From assembly GCA_016785225.1 (NCBI GenBank), contig JAFBJZ010000413.1, positions 1 through 64,000 on the forward strand: DNA of 64,000 nucleotides. Direction: 5' to 3'. The DNA comes from Psettodes erumei. Lineage: Eukaryota > Chordata > Actinopteri > Pleuronectiformes > Psettodidae. Shown here one piece after another: positions 1 through 10,053 of this stretch (positions are counted from its first letter, which is position 1; every line of letters begins with the position of its first letter). The position numbers and the translations under genes are program-made. The notes under the pieces were generated by a model, which saw only the letters and a program-made list of their open reading frames with translations, did not search any database and was not told the DNA's origin.

Positions 1-983
1 ATTTAGTGATTTTCTCGGGGAGAAAAGCAGGTTTTGGTCATATGCCTGTTTGCTCTTGTGCAGAAGCGGGGACCCATGAACTTTTTGCTCCATATATATT
101 GTCAACTGACCAAGAATGATATGAAAGTGTTATTTTATGGTTCCAGGCACGATGTCTATCAAAACACAGTACCGTCCATTAAGTGCTTTTCTCAGCGAGA
201 AAAGCTCACACTCACCGGCCTGTTTGAACTTGTGCAGAAGGGGTGACCCATGGAATTTTTGCTTTATTTCCATTATCAACTGACCAACAATGATATAAAA
301 GTGTTATTTTTATGATTCCAGGCACCCATGTCCCCCAAAACACAGTACCGTGCATTTCGTGCTTTTCTCTGCGAGAAAAGTAGGTTTTGGTCATATGCCT
401 GTTTGCTCTTGTGCAGAAGCGGGGACCCATCAACTTTTTGCTCCATATGCATTGTCAACTGACCAACAATGATATAAAAGTGTTATTTCATGATTCCAGG
501 CACCGATGTCTATCAAAACACAGTACCGTGCATTAGGTGCTTTTCTCGGCGAGATATAAAAACACATGACCGTCCATTAAGTGCTTTTCTCGTCGAGAAA
601 ATCTCACAGACACTGGCCTGTTTGCTCTTGTCCAGAAGCAGGGATCCATGAACTTTTTGCTCCATATGCATTGTCAACTGACCAAGAATGATATTAAAGT
701 GTTATTTTTTGATTCCAGGCACTGATGTCTGTCAAAACACAGTACTGTCCATTAAGTGCTTTTCTCGGCGAGAAAACCTCACACTCACCGGCCTGTTTGA
801 ACTTGTGCAGAAGGGATGACCCATGGAATTTTTGCTTTATATCCATTATCAACTGACCAACAATGGTATAAAAGTGTAATTTTTATGATTCCAGGCACCC
901 ATGTCCCCCAAAACACAGTACCGTGCATTTCGTGCTTTTCTCGGCGAGAAAAGTTTACACTCAACGGCCTGTTTTCACTTGTG
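1..983 (-). repeat. 178-bp satellite array, reverse polarity block 1
   Basis: Tandem units of about 178 bp. Plus polarity is defined here as the direction in which the palindrome is followed by CACTTAATGGACGG; this block reads the other way. Every unit holds a palindrome of the form CTTTTCTC-NNN-GAGAAAAG. Recurrent segments such as ATGATTCCAGGCACC, CAAAACACAGTACCG and TGCAGAAGCGGGGACCC repeat with small changes. Two unit types alternate, one with GATGTCTATCAAAACACAG and one with CATGTCCCCCAAAACACAG. Short open frames here are by-products of the repeat and are not genes. The block starts at the window edge, so its true length is unknown. Confidence 0.95.
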
Positions 984-1991
984 CTTAATGAACGGCCATG
1001 TGTTTTTATATCTCGCAGAGAAAAGCACTTAATGGACGGTACTGTGTTTTGATAGACATCTGTGCCTGGAATCATAAAATAATAATTTCATATCATCCTT
1101 GGTCAGTTGACAATATATATGGAGCGAAACGTTCATGGGTCCCCGCTTCTGCACAAGAGCAAACAAACATATGACCAAAACCTACTCGCAGAGAAAAGCA
1201 CGAAATGCACGGTACTGTGTTTTGGGGGACATGGGTCCCTGGAATCATAAAAATAATACTTTTATACCATTGTTGGTCAGTTGATAATGGATATAAAGCA
1301 AAAATTCCATGGGTCACCCCTTCTGCACAAGTTCAAACAGGCCGGTGAGTGTGAGGTTTTCTCGCCGAGAAAAGCACTTAATGGACGGTACTGTGTTTTG
1401 ATAGACATCGGTGCATGGAATCATAAAATAACACTTTAATATGATTCTTGGTCAGTTGACAATGCATATGGAGCAAAAAGTTCATGGGTACCCACTTCTG
1501 CACAAGAGCAAACAGGCATATGACCAAAACCTGCTTTTCTCGCAGAGAAAAGCACGAAATGCACGGTACTATTATTTGGGGGACATGGGTGCCTGGAATC
1601 ATAAAAATAACACTTTTATATCATTGTTGGTCAGCTGATAATGGATATAAAGCAAAAATTCCATGGGTCACCCCTTCTGCACAAGTTCAAACAGGCCGGT
1701 GAGTGTGAGCTTTTCTCGCAGAGAAAAGCACTTAATGGACGGTACTGTGTTTTGATAGACATCGGTGCCTGGAATCATAAAATAACACTTTCATATCATC
1801 CTTGGTCAGTTGACAATATATATGGAGCGAAAAGTTCATGGGTCCCCGCTTCTGCACAAGAGCAAACAGGCATATGACCAAAACCTGCTTTTCTCGCAGA
1901 GAAAAGCACGAAATGCACGGTACTGTGTTTTGGGGGACATGGGTCCCTGGAATCATAAAAATAACACTTTTATACCATTGTTGGTCAGTTG
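984..1991 (+). repeat. 178-bp satellite array, forward polarity block
   Basis: Same satellite as the preceding block but in the opposite direction. The switch falls near 981-984, where reverse-polarity sequence ending CACTTGTGC runs into forward-polarity TTAATGAACGG. At the other end, forward sequence TTGGTCAGTTGA runs at about 1992 into reverse sequence AGAATGATATTAAAG. The block is only about 1 kb, so both inversion breakpoints are visible within one short stretch. Confidence 0.93.
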
Positions 1992-2781
1992 AAGAATGAT
2001 ATTAAAGTGTTATTTTATGATTCCAGGCACCGATGTCTATCAAAACACAGTACCGTGCATTAAGTGCTTTTCTCGGCGAGAAAAGCTCACACATCACTAT
2101 GCCTGTTTGAACTTGTGCAGAAGGGGTGACCCATGGAATTTTGCTTTATATCCATTATCAACTGACCAACAATGATATAAAGTGTTATTTTATGATTCCA
2201 GGCACCCATGTCCCCAAAACACAGTACCGTGCATTAAGTGCTTTTCTCGGCGAGAAAAGCAGTTTTTCAATCATATGCCTGTTTGCTCTTGTGCAGAAGC
2301 GGGGACCCATGAACTTTTTGCTCCATATGCATTGTCAACTGACCAAGAATGATATTAAAGTGTTATTTTATGATTCCAGGCACCGATGTCTATCAAAACA
2401 CAGTACCGTGCATTAAGTGCTTTTCTCGGCGAGATAAAAACACATGACCGTCCATTAAGTGCTTTTCTTGAGAAAATCTCTGATCACTAGCCTGTTTGCT
2501 CTTGTGCAGAAGCGGGGACCCATGAACTTTTTTGCTCCATATGCATTGTCAACTGACCAAGAATGATATGAAAGTGTTATTTTATGATTCCAGGCACCCG
2601 ATGTCTATCAAAACACAGTACCGTCCATTAAGTGCTTTTCTCGTGAGAAAAGCTCACACTCACCGGCCTGTTTGAACTTGTGCAGAAGGGGTGACCCATG
2701 GAATTTTGCTTTATATCCATTATCAACTGACCAACAATGATATAAAAAGTGTTATTTTATGATTCAGGCACCCATGTCCCC
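1992..2781 (-). repeat. 178-bp satellite array, reverse polarity block 2
   Basis: Reverse-polarity satellite that ends at CACCCATGTCCCC, directly against the poly-A tail of the L1 element (seen as poly-T on this strand). Units here carry more small deletions than elsewhere, for example TCTCGTGAGAAAAG, which lacks the palindrome centre. Confidence 0.92.
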
Positions 2782-3033
2782 TTTTTTTTTTTAATGTAGG
2801 CATTTTTTTTTTTTATACTTTATTGAGCAACAACAGTATAATACAGTCAAGGGAAAAATCCCACATGAAATAGGAAAAGCTCACATTTTTAGTTTTTATT
2901 TTTACAATTTCACAATCCCCCCCAAGTGAAAAAAAAAAAATAATAAATAATAACTAATAGAGAGAGAAAAAAAGAGAGAAAAAAAAAGGGAAAAGAAAAG
3001 AAAAGTAAGTAAATAAATAAAATCAAAGTAGGC

Positions 3034-6000
3034 TCAGATATCTGTCTCCTCAGGCACAATATCTAATGTGTCTATAACGGACAGCAAAGGGTCCCAGGTT
3101 TTATCAAATTTCCTCAGAGAGCCTTTGAGGGAAAACCTTAGCCTCTCCAATTTTAGGTTGAAGAGAACTTCTTTCACCCATCGACTGTAGGAAGGAGGTA
3201 AGGTATGTTTCCAGTTAAGCAAAATTAGACGCCTGGCCAGTAAAGTACAGAAAGCCATACAATGTTGTGCTTCACTTGAAAAAGCATTGGTGTGTGGAAT
3301 ACCAAAAAGAGCTGTGAGAGGATCGGGGTCAGCCCCCACATCATAGGCCTTGTGGAAGGTATCAAATATTTTAGACCAAAAGTCTATCAATTTTGGACAT
3401 GACCAAAACATGTGCATAAGATCAGCAGGAGACTGGTTACATCTATTACAGATGTCTGCAACATTGGGATAAAATTTTGACAATCTATGATTAGTGTAAT
3501 AGATTCTATGTATGAATTTGCACTGGATTAGCCCATGTCGGGCACAGATGGAGGAATAGTGTACTAACTCAAGAATGTTGGCCCATTGGTCTTCATCAAG
3601 AGTGAGCCCTAGATCCTGTGTAACACTGGAGCATGAATAGAGCAATCTCTCATGCCAAAATGTCTCCTAAATTGTAACCATATTTTGAGGGACTGTTTGA
3701 CTACTGGGTTAACGCTTACATCAGTGGTTGACACAGAAAGCGAAGAGCATAGCCATGCCCTCAATGAGGCTTGAGATGAGGAAATTTCAATTTGGACCCA
3801 GGCAGGCTGGTTAGTAATGGATTCGTCAGTCCAGTATAACAGTTTGTGAATGTTGGCTGCCCAGTAATAATGCAAAAAATTTTGGGGGGGGAAAGACCCC
3901 CTGCTCTTTTAGGAAGCTGTAATGTTTTTTTCTGTATACGCACAGGTTTACTGGCCCAAAGAAACTTTGACACTGATTTGTCCAATTTAGCAAAAAACTT
4001 TTTTGACGTGAGTACAGGTATATGTTGAAAAAGGTAGAGAAACTTTGGCAGAACAGCCATCTTAATAAGGTTCACTTTGCCAGCCAGAGACAGAGGCAGA
4101 GTGGACCACCTGGCAAAGTCCTCCTCAACCCTACCAAGCAAGGGAACAAAATTTTTATTGAAAGTATCTGCCAGGGTCTTAGTGATAAATATACCTAGAT
4201 ATTTAAAGCCTGTATCTGCCCTTCTAAAAGGAGCTATGTTGTCTGGGAGATGCCCAACCAAGTTGTTTACTGGAAATAGCTCACTTTTACCAAAATTGAG
4301 TTTATAACCAGAGAATTGGCCGAACTGTTTTAGGATTTCTAGACAACTGGGAGTGATGTGGAGGGGTTTGACACATAAAGGAGTAGATCATCTGCATACA
4401 ATGATAACTTGTGCACAGTGCCATGGCGAAGGATACCCTGAAATCCTGGTTCAGATCTTAGCCATATTGCCAGAGGTTCAATGGCTATGGCAAATAATAA
4501 AGGGACAGCGGACAACCTTGTCTTGTGCCCCGATGGAGTTGAAAAGGAGGTGAGACAGTATAATTTGTTTGTACAGATGCAACTGGAGATGAATACAACA
4601 CTTTGACCCATGAAATGAAGCCTGAACCTAACCCAAATCTATCCATTACTTCAAAAAGAAAGTCCCACTCCACCCTGTCAAAAGCTTTCTCAGCATCCAG
4701 CGACACCACAACCTCTGGGGTGCTGGAGCTGGGCATATTAAGTATATTAAAAAGTCTTCTGGTATTGTGGAATGAGTGTCTTCCTAACATAAAGCCTGTT
4801 TGATCTGGTGAAATTATCCTTGGCAGAATCTGCTGGAGACGGAGGGATAAAAGTTTGGCTAAAATCTTGTAATCTACATTTAAGAGGGATATGGGTCTAA
4901 AACTACTACAAAGCAATGGATCTTTCTTTTTTAGCAGAAGAGAAATAGTGGCATTAGTTAGGGTTGGAGGAGTTGACCAACAGTCAGTGCCTCATTATAT
5001 ACATCGCTGAGGACTTTAGAGAGAAGTGGGGCAAATTTCTTATAAAATTCTACCGTGAATCCATCTGGACCAGGTGATTTGCCACTTTGTAAAGCCCTAA
5101 TAGCGTTTGCCACCTCAGTTGGTGTTGTTGGACTGGCTAAGTTTTCCACCAACTCCCCCTCTACTCTGGGAAATTCAATAATATTGAATATATTGGCCAT
5201 ATTAATCTGAGGGTGATCTGATGCATATAGATCAGAATAAAATTTTGCAAATGTTTCGTTAATACTTTTTGGGTCAGTAAGGGTGACACCAGATGATGAC
5301 TTGACACTTGGAATAAGCCTAGAGGCAGCTGGCTCTGGATTGTTGGGCAAGGAGTTTGCCAGCCTTGTCCCCTGATCAAAAAAAAAAAAAAAACGTTGTC
5401 TAGATTTGAGCAATTGTAGTTCTGCTTCATTAGTAGTTAAAAGAGCTAGCTCAGATTGAAGTTGCAGGCGTCTTTTGTATAGCGCAGGGTCTGGGTTTGT
5501 AGGATAATCTTCATCAATTTCCTTGAGCATTTGTACTAATTCTGACTGTCTGGACATATTCATTTTTCTGAGGTGAGTTGAATAGGAAATTATTTGACCT
5601 CTCAAGTAAGCCTTGAAGGTTTCCCATAAAGTGCCTCTTGACATATCTGGGGTATCATTAATTTCAAAAAATAATTGTATGGTAGATGTTAAATATTCAA
5701 CAAAGGGGTCATTAACTAGTAAATATGAGCTGAATCTCCATGGCTTTAAAGGACGTCTGTAAGTAGGAAAATGTATATCCAAAGATGTGGGAGCATGATC
5801 AGAAATCATAATACTATGGTAATCACATGAGCGTATAGTAGAAAGTAATCTGTTATCTAGGAGGAAAAAAGTCTATTCTAGAATATGAATGATGGACATG
5901 GGAGAAAAAAAGAAAAAGCTTTTTTGTCTGGGAATTTAAACCTCCATGGATCTGAAAAACCCAGCTCTGCTGCAGTGGAAACAAGTTGTTTAGCCGAATT

Positions 6001-6525
6001 TGAAAGGGAATACGGTCTGGAAGAGGATCTGTCTAGATCAGCGTCTTGAACAAAATTGAAATCCCCCCCAATAATTATGTGGTATGTTTCAATATTGGGA
6101 ATAGAGGTGAAGAACTTAGATATGAACTGTTCATCATCCCAATTAGGTGCATAAACACTAGCCAAGACAACCGGGGTACTGCACAGCTTCCCTGACACTA
6201 TAACAAACCTACCACATGAGTCAGCTACAACTTTTTCTAGTTCAAAGGGAATATGATTTTGAATTAAAATTGCAGCTCCCCTCGCCCTAGCACTGAACTT
6301 AGAATGATACAATTGACTGAACCTGCCCCTTTTAATGCGTAAAATTTCATCACTACGCAGGTGAGTCTCCTGCAGAAACACAACGTCTCCTCTCAGCCCC
6401 TGAATGTGGGACATAATCTTATTTATTTTAGTTGCTTGGTTTGCCCCTTTGACATTCCATGATAAGAAACGGATATTATTCACTGTCAATAAGAAAGTCC
6501 CAAACTCGGTCAACAGACCCACCAT
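3034..6525 (-). pseudogene. L1 ORF2: APE endonuclease and reverse transcriptase, broken
   Basis: Reads in several overlapping frames from 6525 down to 3034. The first piece (6525-5878) is an APE-type endonuclease with SWNVKG, QETH, YAPN and GGDFN motifs, and the SDHAP motif follows near 5800. The linker contains GKSPGPDGF. The reverse transcriptase (about 4916-4340) shows FRPISLLN, SLDAEKAFDRVEW, GTRQGCPLS and the catalytic YADD (about 4380-4400). The C-terminus (3645-3034) has a CNRCNQSPADLMHMFWSC cysteine-histidine motif typical of L1 ORF2. At least four frame changes and a stop separate the pieces. An A/T homopolymer at 5379-5393 coincides with one break. Intact homologues act in target-primed reverse transcription. 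Confidence 0.93.
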
Positions 6526-6726
6526 TAACCCAAAGTAACAAACTCAGTCCACAAAACAGACCTATCATTGACTGCTGCATGAAATAAAACGTAACATAGC
6601 TCGGCTACAGTTTCGTTTTCATAACATTACTCCGCTATCCTGCGTTCAGTTTCGTATCAGTCCATACTAAAGGAGAAAAACAGTAGCATGCAACAAAAAA
6701 TAAACCTGTATCAGCCGGTCTCAGAA

Positions 6727-7570
6727 TCAGTCCTCCTTCGGTGAGGTAGGTTTCTGGTAGGTGGCCAGAAACTGCTGAGCTGCTTTCACTGATGACAGAC
6801 GCCGTCTTCCTCCCCCGTTTTCGGACCTGATGAACAGCCGCGCCGGGTAGAGCAGCGATGGCTTGAGTTGGAGCGTGTAGAGCCGACGCATTACCTCTTT
6901 GTACTCTGTATGTTGATCCAGCACTTGGGGACAGTAGTCTTCATAAATGTATATCGGCTTACCATCATACTTCAGCTCGCCTCGCTTCTGACGAGCAGCA
7001 CGAATCACAGTGTCCTTAGTTTGAAACTTGTGAAAACAGATGATCACTGCCCTGGGTTTTTCTCCCTCAGCTGGTTTGGGTTTAAGTGCACGGTGAGCTC
7101 TCTCGAGTTCAGGGGGGGGAAGGTAACACATCTTGTCCCAAAACATCAACCAAAAATTTAGAAAAAAACATCGTTGGCCCTGCACCCTCGACTGATTCAG
7201 GCACTCCTATGAGATGAACATTGCACCGTCTGCTTCTCCCCTCTAGGTCTATGAGCTTAGCTTTCAGCTTTGCGTTATCTTCAGCCATAGAGGTTACCTG
7301 TGTTTCTAGACATTGCAGTTGGTTCAGTGCAGATTCAACATCGCAGATACGCTGCTCATGATTTTTCACAGTAGACTGTATCCCGTCTAGTTTTGTGTCA
7401 ATGGCAGCGAGCTTGTTCTCAAATCTGACAGAAAGAGAGTCCGGTTCAGTTAGCAGATCCACTCTGAGGTCGGCTAGCATGCTAGCCAACGTAGCATTGT
7501 CGATAGCTGGGTTAGCCGCAGAAGTTTGTACTTGTTTTTTCTTGTCCGGTTTGGTTGTTCTAGATGACAT
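6727..7570 (-). pseudogene. L1 ORF1 nucleic-acid-binding protein, one frameshift
   Basis: Starts with MSSRTTKPDKKKQ and has a long heptad-rich coiled coil (about residues 40-110, including DTKLDGIQSTVKNHEQRI). The RRM-like part carries GRSRRCNVHLIGVPE, the usual start of the L1 ORF1 RNA-binding domain, and a C-terminal domain ends in QFLATYQKPTSP. The reading frame changes at a run of eight G at 7112-7119. That run could be a real slip mutation or a sequencing error; apart from it the protein would be about 280 residues, a normal size. It lies upstream of ORF2 in the same transcript. Known homologues form trimers that coat the LINE RNA. Confidence 0.9.
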
Positions 7571-7717
7571 GTTGGCTGATAAGACACTTTAAACACGTTT
7601 TGGTGTGTCGAAGTCACTGACTGCGAATATTTGAGTGAATAATGGTTAAAAAGGAAAATGTGTGGCAGGAGCCTCGAAAAACACGACTACTCCATTCCGC
7701 TCACCAACCGGAAGTCA

Positions 7718-8868
7718 TGTAGGGCAGTTTTTTAACTGCTGACGATACACGCCAGTCTGATTTCCATCATCGGTGATTCCACTATGAGTTTTGAACGCTT
7801 TTTCCATTCTAATTCGGTATGCTTCAAAACTCTCATCCTCCTTTTGCTTTACTCTCCCTATTTCCGTGTAATTCGCCCTTTTTCTAAATTTTGCTGTCGC
7901 TCGTTCTCCCATAGCACGCACTCGAGTATTTAGTTCCTCAGAATTATGCTCTAGGATCGCATTATTCTGTAGGGGGTCCCAATTTCCTCTCACGTAATGC
8001 CAGTCAGGGCCTAAAGCCTGCATCCACACCTGTTGCACCTCTTGCCCATTTAAATGATATGACTTTCTTAGACTTTCCATATCTGCCACGAACTGACTAA
8101 TGTCTTCCCTGTGGGATGTCACACCTTCTACTGTCTTTTTACATCCTCCATAGTCCAGGTTCTATAAACCAGAATAGTTCTAGGCTGCTCATCTCCGTCC
8201 ACGTTTGGATTTGCCACCTCGATCATAGGGTACGTATCTGCCTGCTTTATGCTTATTAAAGGAGGGGCTGATGGTGGCGCAGGACTAAATAATTTGCCTA
8301 AAGTTTTAGACCAAGATCCGAATCCTCCTGTTTCGGATCTAGTCTGTCTCCGTGGTGTGACCTCTTCATAGTTTGGTGGTAAAAATGAAGATAAAGGTGG
8401 ATACATTCCCTCTCGTTCATCCTGTCTAGGCGCTGCTGCTGCCGCTGCTGCGCCTTCTTCCTCAACCTCTTCTATTTCCTGCCTACGTCCCCTGCTGGAG
8501 GTTGTCTCATCATCCTCCTTTCTGTGAAACATTAACTGTTTGTTTCTCCCTGCCTCAGCACATTTATCTACACATTCCTTTTCCTTAGCCTTCCTGTCGC
8601 CCTCCTCTCTTTTTTGTGCTATTTCTAGCCAATATTTAACATCCTCATATCCATCTTTGTGCATTTTCTTTAAATTATTTTTATTAGCTTTTGCAATTGC
8701 TTCCTGTAATCCGGTTAATTTCTGGGTACTTAATTTACCACTATAGTTGTACTTTTTCACCCATTTTTCAAGGTTTTTTATTTTTTGTGGATCCTTCCTT
8801 TCAATATATTTCCAATCTTTGCATTGCAATGCTTCTCTAGATTGACATTTACTGTTTCCTTTCCCCAT
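7718..8868 (-). pseudogene. Retroviral gag (matrix and capsid part), frameshifted and truncated
   Basis: The likely start is the methionine at 8868, giving MGKGNSKC, a consensus N-myristoylation signal of retroviral matrix proteins; the upstream in-frame methionine at 8901 would hide it. The matrix part is lysine-rich and helical. A charged linker follows, rich in glutamate and alanine, with a PPLSSFLPPNY segment that may hold a late-domain-like motif. The capsid-like part (8122-7718) includes SLRKSYHLNGQEVQQVWMQ, DWHYVRGNWDP and a KQKEDESFEAYRIRM segment resembling a major homology region. The two halves are out of frame near 8125. The sequence stops after about 380 codons, before any zinc knuckle or protease. 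Confidence 0.82.
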
Positions 8869-9522
8869 TTTATATGTTTTTTTAGTCCAGTGTATTAACA
8901 CCTAGGGTGTTCTAAACACTGGGAAATCTAAGCAGGACAGTGATTCAAATTTCCTTTTGTGGTAAGTCTCACTTCAACTCTTTCGAGTGGAGACTTCTTG
9001 CCTTTGCATCCACAAAAGTCCACTGTTTAACTCCTGCCTTTTAGTATGAGGTTAAATACCTAGTGGTATTTTCCCCTCCACTCACACTCACAGTCACTCC
9101 TTTTTTTTTTTTTAAATTAATTTATTTATTTATTTTACGCTGCATTTTGAGTTTCTTAGGCTCGCAGAGGGCTCCGCCGCCCTATGGAATTTAACTGTAA
9201 CACAGGGGACTCCGCCGTCCCATGCAGAATTTAACTGCGCCTTAGGACTTCCTTGTCCTCTTTTTACCTGCCAGTGTCTAGAATATTCAGGGTTTCCTAC
9301 TCAAAACGCACTATGACCCTCAGTCATTCTTTCCTTTTTAAAGAAACTGTAACTCACCGACTTGTGTCTTCTCCCTGTCAGATTACCGTCAACCGTTGGA
9401 TCCCAGCCGGCGGGTAGGATCTCCCAGTCCCTGAAAGGGTCTCATGAAACTCACCCTATGGAGTCCACCGTGCACGGTTTTTCCTGGTGTCCGTCCCGCC
9501 CGCTGGAATCCTCAGGTCTATT

Positions 9523-9543
9523 GGAATCCGGCTCGAAGGACCA
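9523..9543 (-). promoter_or_regulatory. Retroviral primer-binding site, tRNA-Tyr type
   Basis: On the minus strand the sequence TGGTCCTTCGAGCCGGA begins seven bases after the LTR. It is the exact complement of the last 17 bases (including CCA) of vertebrate tRNA-Tyr(GTA), whose 3' arm ends CCGGCTCGAAGGA-CCA. This fixes element orientation and the LTR boundary. Confidence 0.85.
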
Positions 9544-9549
9544 AATTAA

Positions 9550-10053
9550 TGTCAGGTTCAAACAACCTAAAACATTATTAAAACACACACAAAGAGAAAA
9601 CACAGAGTTAGAGTTCTTTTACTCGTGAGGAGAACGGACGGAGACATGTTCAGTTACAATCTCCAAACCGCTCTGAATCCGTTCCGCCGTCTCCTCTCTT
9701 TTATTTTCTTAGGGTAATCCCTAGTTACAAAACAATTTCAGCCACTAAAGGATGGGGGTCACACAGGCCGCATTCTTCAGTTTATCCTCATCTGTTAAGG
9801 TCTAGTATCCTTATCAGTGTCGTTAGTCGCATACTCCTCCGAACGACCCTCCTGTTCTTGTTGGCGGTCTCCAGTTCTTCTTCTCCAAAAGCTGTTTGAC
9901 CCCGTGCCTCATCCTTGAGCCTGCAATTGAGGCTGTAAAGATTCCAAGAAAACAGCCTGCACAACATTCCTCACAGAAACACACACACACAGATATAACT
10001 CCCAAACAGTATAAGCAATTGTAAGATAACTTTTATGTACAATTATTCCAACA
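9550..10053 (-). repeat. 5' LTR of the endogenous retrovirus
   Basis: Bounded by TGTTGGAATAATTG at its 5' edge (10053) and CCTGACA at its 3' edge (9550), giving the TG...CA ends of an LTR. An AATAAA polyadenylation signal lies on the minus strand at 9700-9705. A short (TG)n-like run lies near 9976-9991. Only one LTR is present, so divergence between LTRs cannot be used for dating. Confidence 0.8.
9700..9705 (-). terminator. LTR polyadenylation signal AATAAA
   Basis: A canonical hexamer on the minus strand, about 150 bases before the 3' edge of the LTR, where an R-region signal is expected. Confidence 0.55.

Larger units (their letters stand above)
2782..7716 (-). mobile_element. L1-clade LINE retrotransposon, near full length, dead
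   Basis: A non-LTR element on the minus strand with the L1 plan: 5' UTR (about 7571-7716), ORF1 (6727-7570), a 200 bp spacer, ORF2 (3034-6525) and an A-rich 3' UTR ending in poly-A (poly-T on plus at 2782-2815). ORF1 is a coiled-coil nucleic-acid-binding protein; ORF2 has an APE-type endonuclease followed by reverse transcriptase and a C-terminal cysteine motif. Both ORFs are broken, so the copy cannot move by itself. Its 3' end abuts satellite and its 5' end abuts retroviral gag, so no target-site duplication can be read. The 5' boundary is estimated from the end of the gag frame. Confidence 0.9.
7717..10053 (-). mobile_element. Endogenous retrovirus 5' half (LTR, PBS, leader, gag)
   Basis: On the minus strand the order is a 504 bp LTR, a tRNA-Tyr primer-binding site, a leader of about 650 bp, then gag. 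The gag frame runs into the L1 5' end at about 7716; pol, env and the 3' LTR are absent. The LTR edge at 10053 lies directly in the satellite motif (ACACAG next to TGTTGG), so the provirus inserted into the satellite. The downstream half was lost by deletion or rearrangement linked to the L1. The myristoylated matrix start suggests a gamma- or epsilon-like fish retrovirus, but without pol the class is not certain. Confidence 0.85.
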
